Shown: in pieces, positions 62,644 to 64,000 of the stretch
Layout: each line of letters opens with the position of its first letter
Numbering within the stretch: the stretch's first letter is position 1
Origin: Azoarcus sp. Aa7
Lineage (GTDB): Bacteria; Pseudomonadota; Gammaproteobacteria; Burkholderiales; Rhodocyclaceae
NCBI RefSeq assembly: GCF_014822185.1
Contig: NZ_QVLR01000028.1
Coordinates: forward strand, 62,001 to 126,000
Direction of reading: 5' to 3'
Length of the DNA: 64,000 nt
The notes under the pieces: generated by a model
The model's database searches: none
The model's input: the letters and a program-made list of their open reading frames with translations, nothing else
What the model was told of the DNA's origin: nothing
Translations under genes and position numbers: made by a program

Positions 62644-64000
62644 ATGAACAAGAACATGCGGATTCGCTACAAAATCACCCTCGCGGTCGGCGTTGCAGTC
62701 ACGGTCGTGCTCGTGGCGATGGCGTTCTTCTACACGCACTTCCAGGAACAGTCGGTCCTGAGCCAGAACGAACGCACGATGGAAAAGCTCACCGAAAGCG
62801 TGGCCCAGGGCCTGCAGGCGGTGATGCTGGCGGGTTCCGCGGACATCGCCGAATCCTATGCGGACCGTCTGAAGAAGGTCACCGACATCCTCGACTTCCG
62901 CATCCTGCGCACCAACGGCGACGAAGCCTTCCGCGACAACAAGACCATCCACGACGTGAACCGCCGCCGCGGCGAGGAGACCTTCACGCCGCGCGATCAC
63001 GAGCAGCAGATCCCCGTGCTGCCGGCCGACGACGCCAACCTGCTCGCAACGGTCGGCGAAGGCCGCACGCTTGCGATCTACGAACCCGGCCTGGACGGCC
63101 ACCGCAACCTGACCTTTCTCGCCCCGATCAAGTACATCGACGCCTGCAGCAAATGCCACGGCGCCGCGAACAGGGTACGTGGCGTGATCAAGCTGACGAC
63201 CTCGCTTGCCGCCGTCGAACGAGACATCTACGAGGTGCGCCAGTACGCGATCGGCGGCCTCGCCCTGGCGCTGATGGCGACCATGCTGCTCACCGGCTAC
63301 ATGCTCGGGCGCACCATCGTCGAGCCGCTCGAGAAGGTCACCCACGCGATGTCCCGCGTGTCCGACGGCGACCTCGATCACCAGGTGCCGATCCACAGCC
63401 GCGACGAAATCGGCACGATGGCCAACAGCTTCAACCGCATGACCTCGGAGCTGAGAACGACGTACGACGGCCTGCGGCGCGAACAGGACAAACTCACGAC
63501 CATCATCCACGGGGCTGGCGAAGGCATTGTCGTCACCGACAGCACAGGCGAAATCGTACTGGTCAACCCCGCCGCCGAACGCCTGCTCGAAAAGCCGGCG
63601 AGCCAGATCGTCAGGGAAGGCTTCTACGCACTCCTCGACGACGAGGAGCAGATGCGCCTGTGGCTGTCCGATCCCGAGCAGGGCGGCGCGATCACGACGG
63701 CCTACAAGGAGCGCGTCCTGCAGATCTTCGCCTCTACGATTTTCGGCAACGACCACAACGTCGTCGGGTCGGCCGCGCTGCTGCGCGACATCACCGAGGA
63801 AAAGCGCCTCGAGGACGAACTGCGCCGGCTCTCGACCACCGACGGACTCACCGGCCTGTTCAACCGCCGCCACCTCGACGCCACGCTGGACACCGAATAC
63901 AACCGCGCACAGCGCACCGGCACCTCGCTCGCGGTGCTGATGTTCGATATCGACCATTTCAAGAAATTCAACGACACGCACGGCCACGACCAGGGCGACC
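62644..64000 (+). CDS. Membrane PAS-GGDEF protein with periplasmic haem-c motif (3' cut by window edge)
   Basis: The first 452 residues of a putative diguanylate cyclase. Order: membrane helix 11-30; periplasmic sensor (about 31-200) with CSKCH at 168-172; membrane helix about 201-220; HAMP about 220-270; PAS domain (about 283-385; GIVVTDSTGEIVLVNPAAE); start of the GGDEF domain (DGLTGLFNRRHLDATLD, FDIDHFKKFNDTHGHDQGD). The active-site GGDEF and any EAL domain lie beyond the window. The ATG at 62644 has no clear Shine-Dalgarno; an ATG at 62656 is also possible. Its sensor architecture matches the genes at 36765 and 40297. Confidence 0.88.
   Translation, partial: MNKNMRIRYKITLAVGVAVTVVLVAMAFFYTHFQEQSVLSQNERTMEKLTESVAQGLQAVMLAGSADIAESYADRLKKVTDILDFRILRTNGDEAFRDNKTIHDVNRRRGEETFTPRDHEQQIPVLPADDANLLATVGEGRTLAIYEPGLDGHRNLTFLAPIKYIDACSKCHGAANRVRGVIKLTTSLAAVERDIYEVRQYAIGGLALALMATMLLTGYMLGRTIVEPLEKVTHAMSRVSDGDLDHQVPIHSRDEIGTMANSFNRMTSELRTTYDGLRREQDKLTTIIHGAGEGIVVTDSTGEIVLVNPAAERLLEKPASQIVREGFYALLDDEEQMRLWLSDPEQGGAITTAYKERVLQIFASTIFGNDHNVVGSAALLRDITEEKRLEDELRRLSTTDGLTGLFNRRHLDATLDTEYNRAQRTGTSLAVLMFDIDHFKKFNDTHGHDQGD

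Overview
The window reads as one contiguous piece of a high-GC (roughly two-thirds G+C) betaproteobacterial chromosome, most likely Rhodocyclales (Azoarcus / Aromatoleum / Thauera group). This is inferred from gene content, GC-rich codon use, the compact tkt-gap-pgk-pyk-fba order and the many membrane c-di-GMP proteins; no species can be fixed from sequence alone. Coding density is very high. I recognise 63 genes (two cut by the window ends) and see no tRNA, rRNA, phage, IS element or CRISPR array. Base composition is even, so nothing looks recently acquired.

Layout. 1-8.9 kb: the ribD tail, then a minus-strand run gpmA > envC-like > ctpA > hypothetical > moeB, divergent from a plus-strand run arsR-type regulator > rhodanese > grxC > secB > SH3 protein > gpsA. 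This mirrors the E. coli gpmM-envC / yibN-grxC-secB-gpsA arrangement. 8.9-13.8 kb: trmL-comF divergent from bioB-bioC-HAD phosphatase, then hemB. 13.9-18.3 kb: engB divergent from a cytochrome c4, then moeA, rpiA and phoU. 18.4-24.2 kb, minus strand: yggX, a PAS-GGDEF protein, argA, a two-domain PPK2-type polyphosphate kinase and rsmE. 24.4-36 kb: inositol-phosphatase family protein, phosphoribulokinase, transketolase, a GAPDH with an NADP-type cofactor site, pgk, pyk, bluB and class II aldolase. This is a central-carbon block with a Calvin-cycle flavour, interrupted by a minus-strand pair (Cys-tailed small protein, tandem-Cache protein). 36-46 kb: two large c-di-GMP membrane proteins with periplasmic CxxCH motifs, a periplasmic glutathione peroxidase, an NnrU-like membrane protein, an OmpA lipoprotein, DUF3422 and purC. 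46-52.4 kb: DUF2189, prlC, a DUF3617 protein, xthA, and a Crp-family regulator next to a DUF2892 membrane protein. 52.4-62.6 kb: the classical lptD > surA > pdxA > ksgA operon on the minus strand, divergent from amgK-murU-pepP-ubiH. 62.6 kb to the end: a third CxxCH membrane GGDEF protein, cut by the window edge.

Themes. (1) Envelope biogenesis and repair: envC-like, ctpA, lptD, surA, amgK/murU, OmpA lipoprotein. (2) Carbon metabolism: prk, tkt, gap, pgk, pyk, fba, rpiA, gpmA. (3) Thiol/sulfur control: an ArsR protein with the two-cysteine pattern of persulfide sensors ahead of a rhodanese and a glutaredoxin, and a Crp-type regulator beside a perfect TGTAA-N6-TTACA palindrome and a DUF2892 gene. 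(4) c-di-GMP signalling: four proteins, three of which share the same architecture, a periplasmic sensor with a covalent-haem motif about 30 residues before the second membrane helix. That repeated haem-c/c-di-GMP module is the most interesting feature of the window. Non-coding features of note are a palindromic intergenic repeat at 50.4 kb, a 26-bp inverted repeat between pdxA and ksgA, a telomere-like hexamer repeat at the start of argA, and several strong hairpin terminators.
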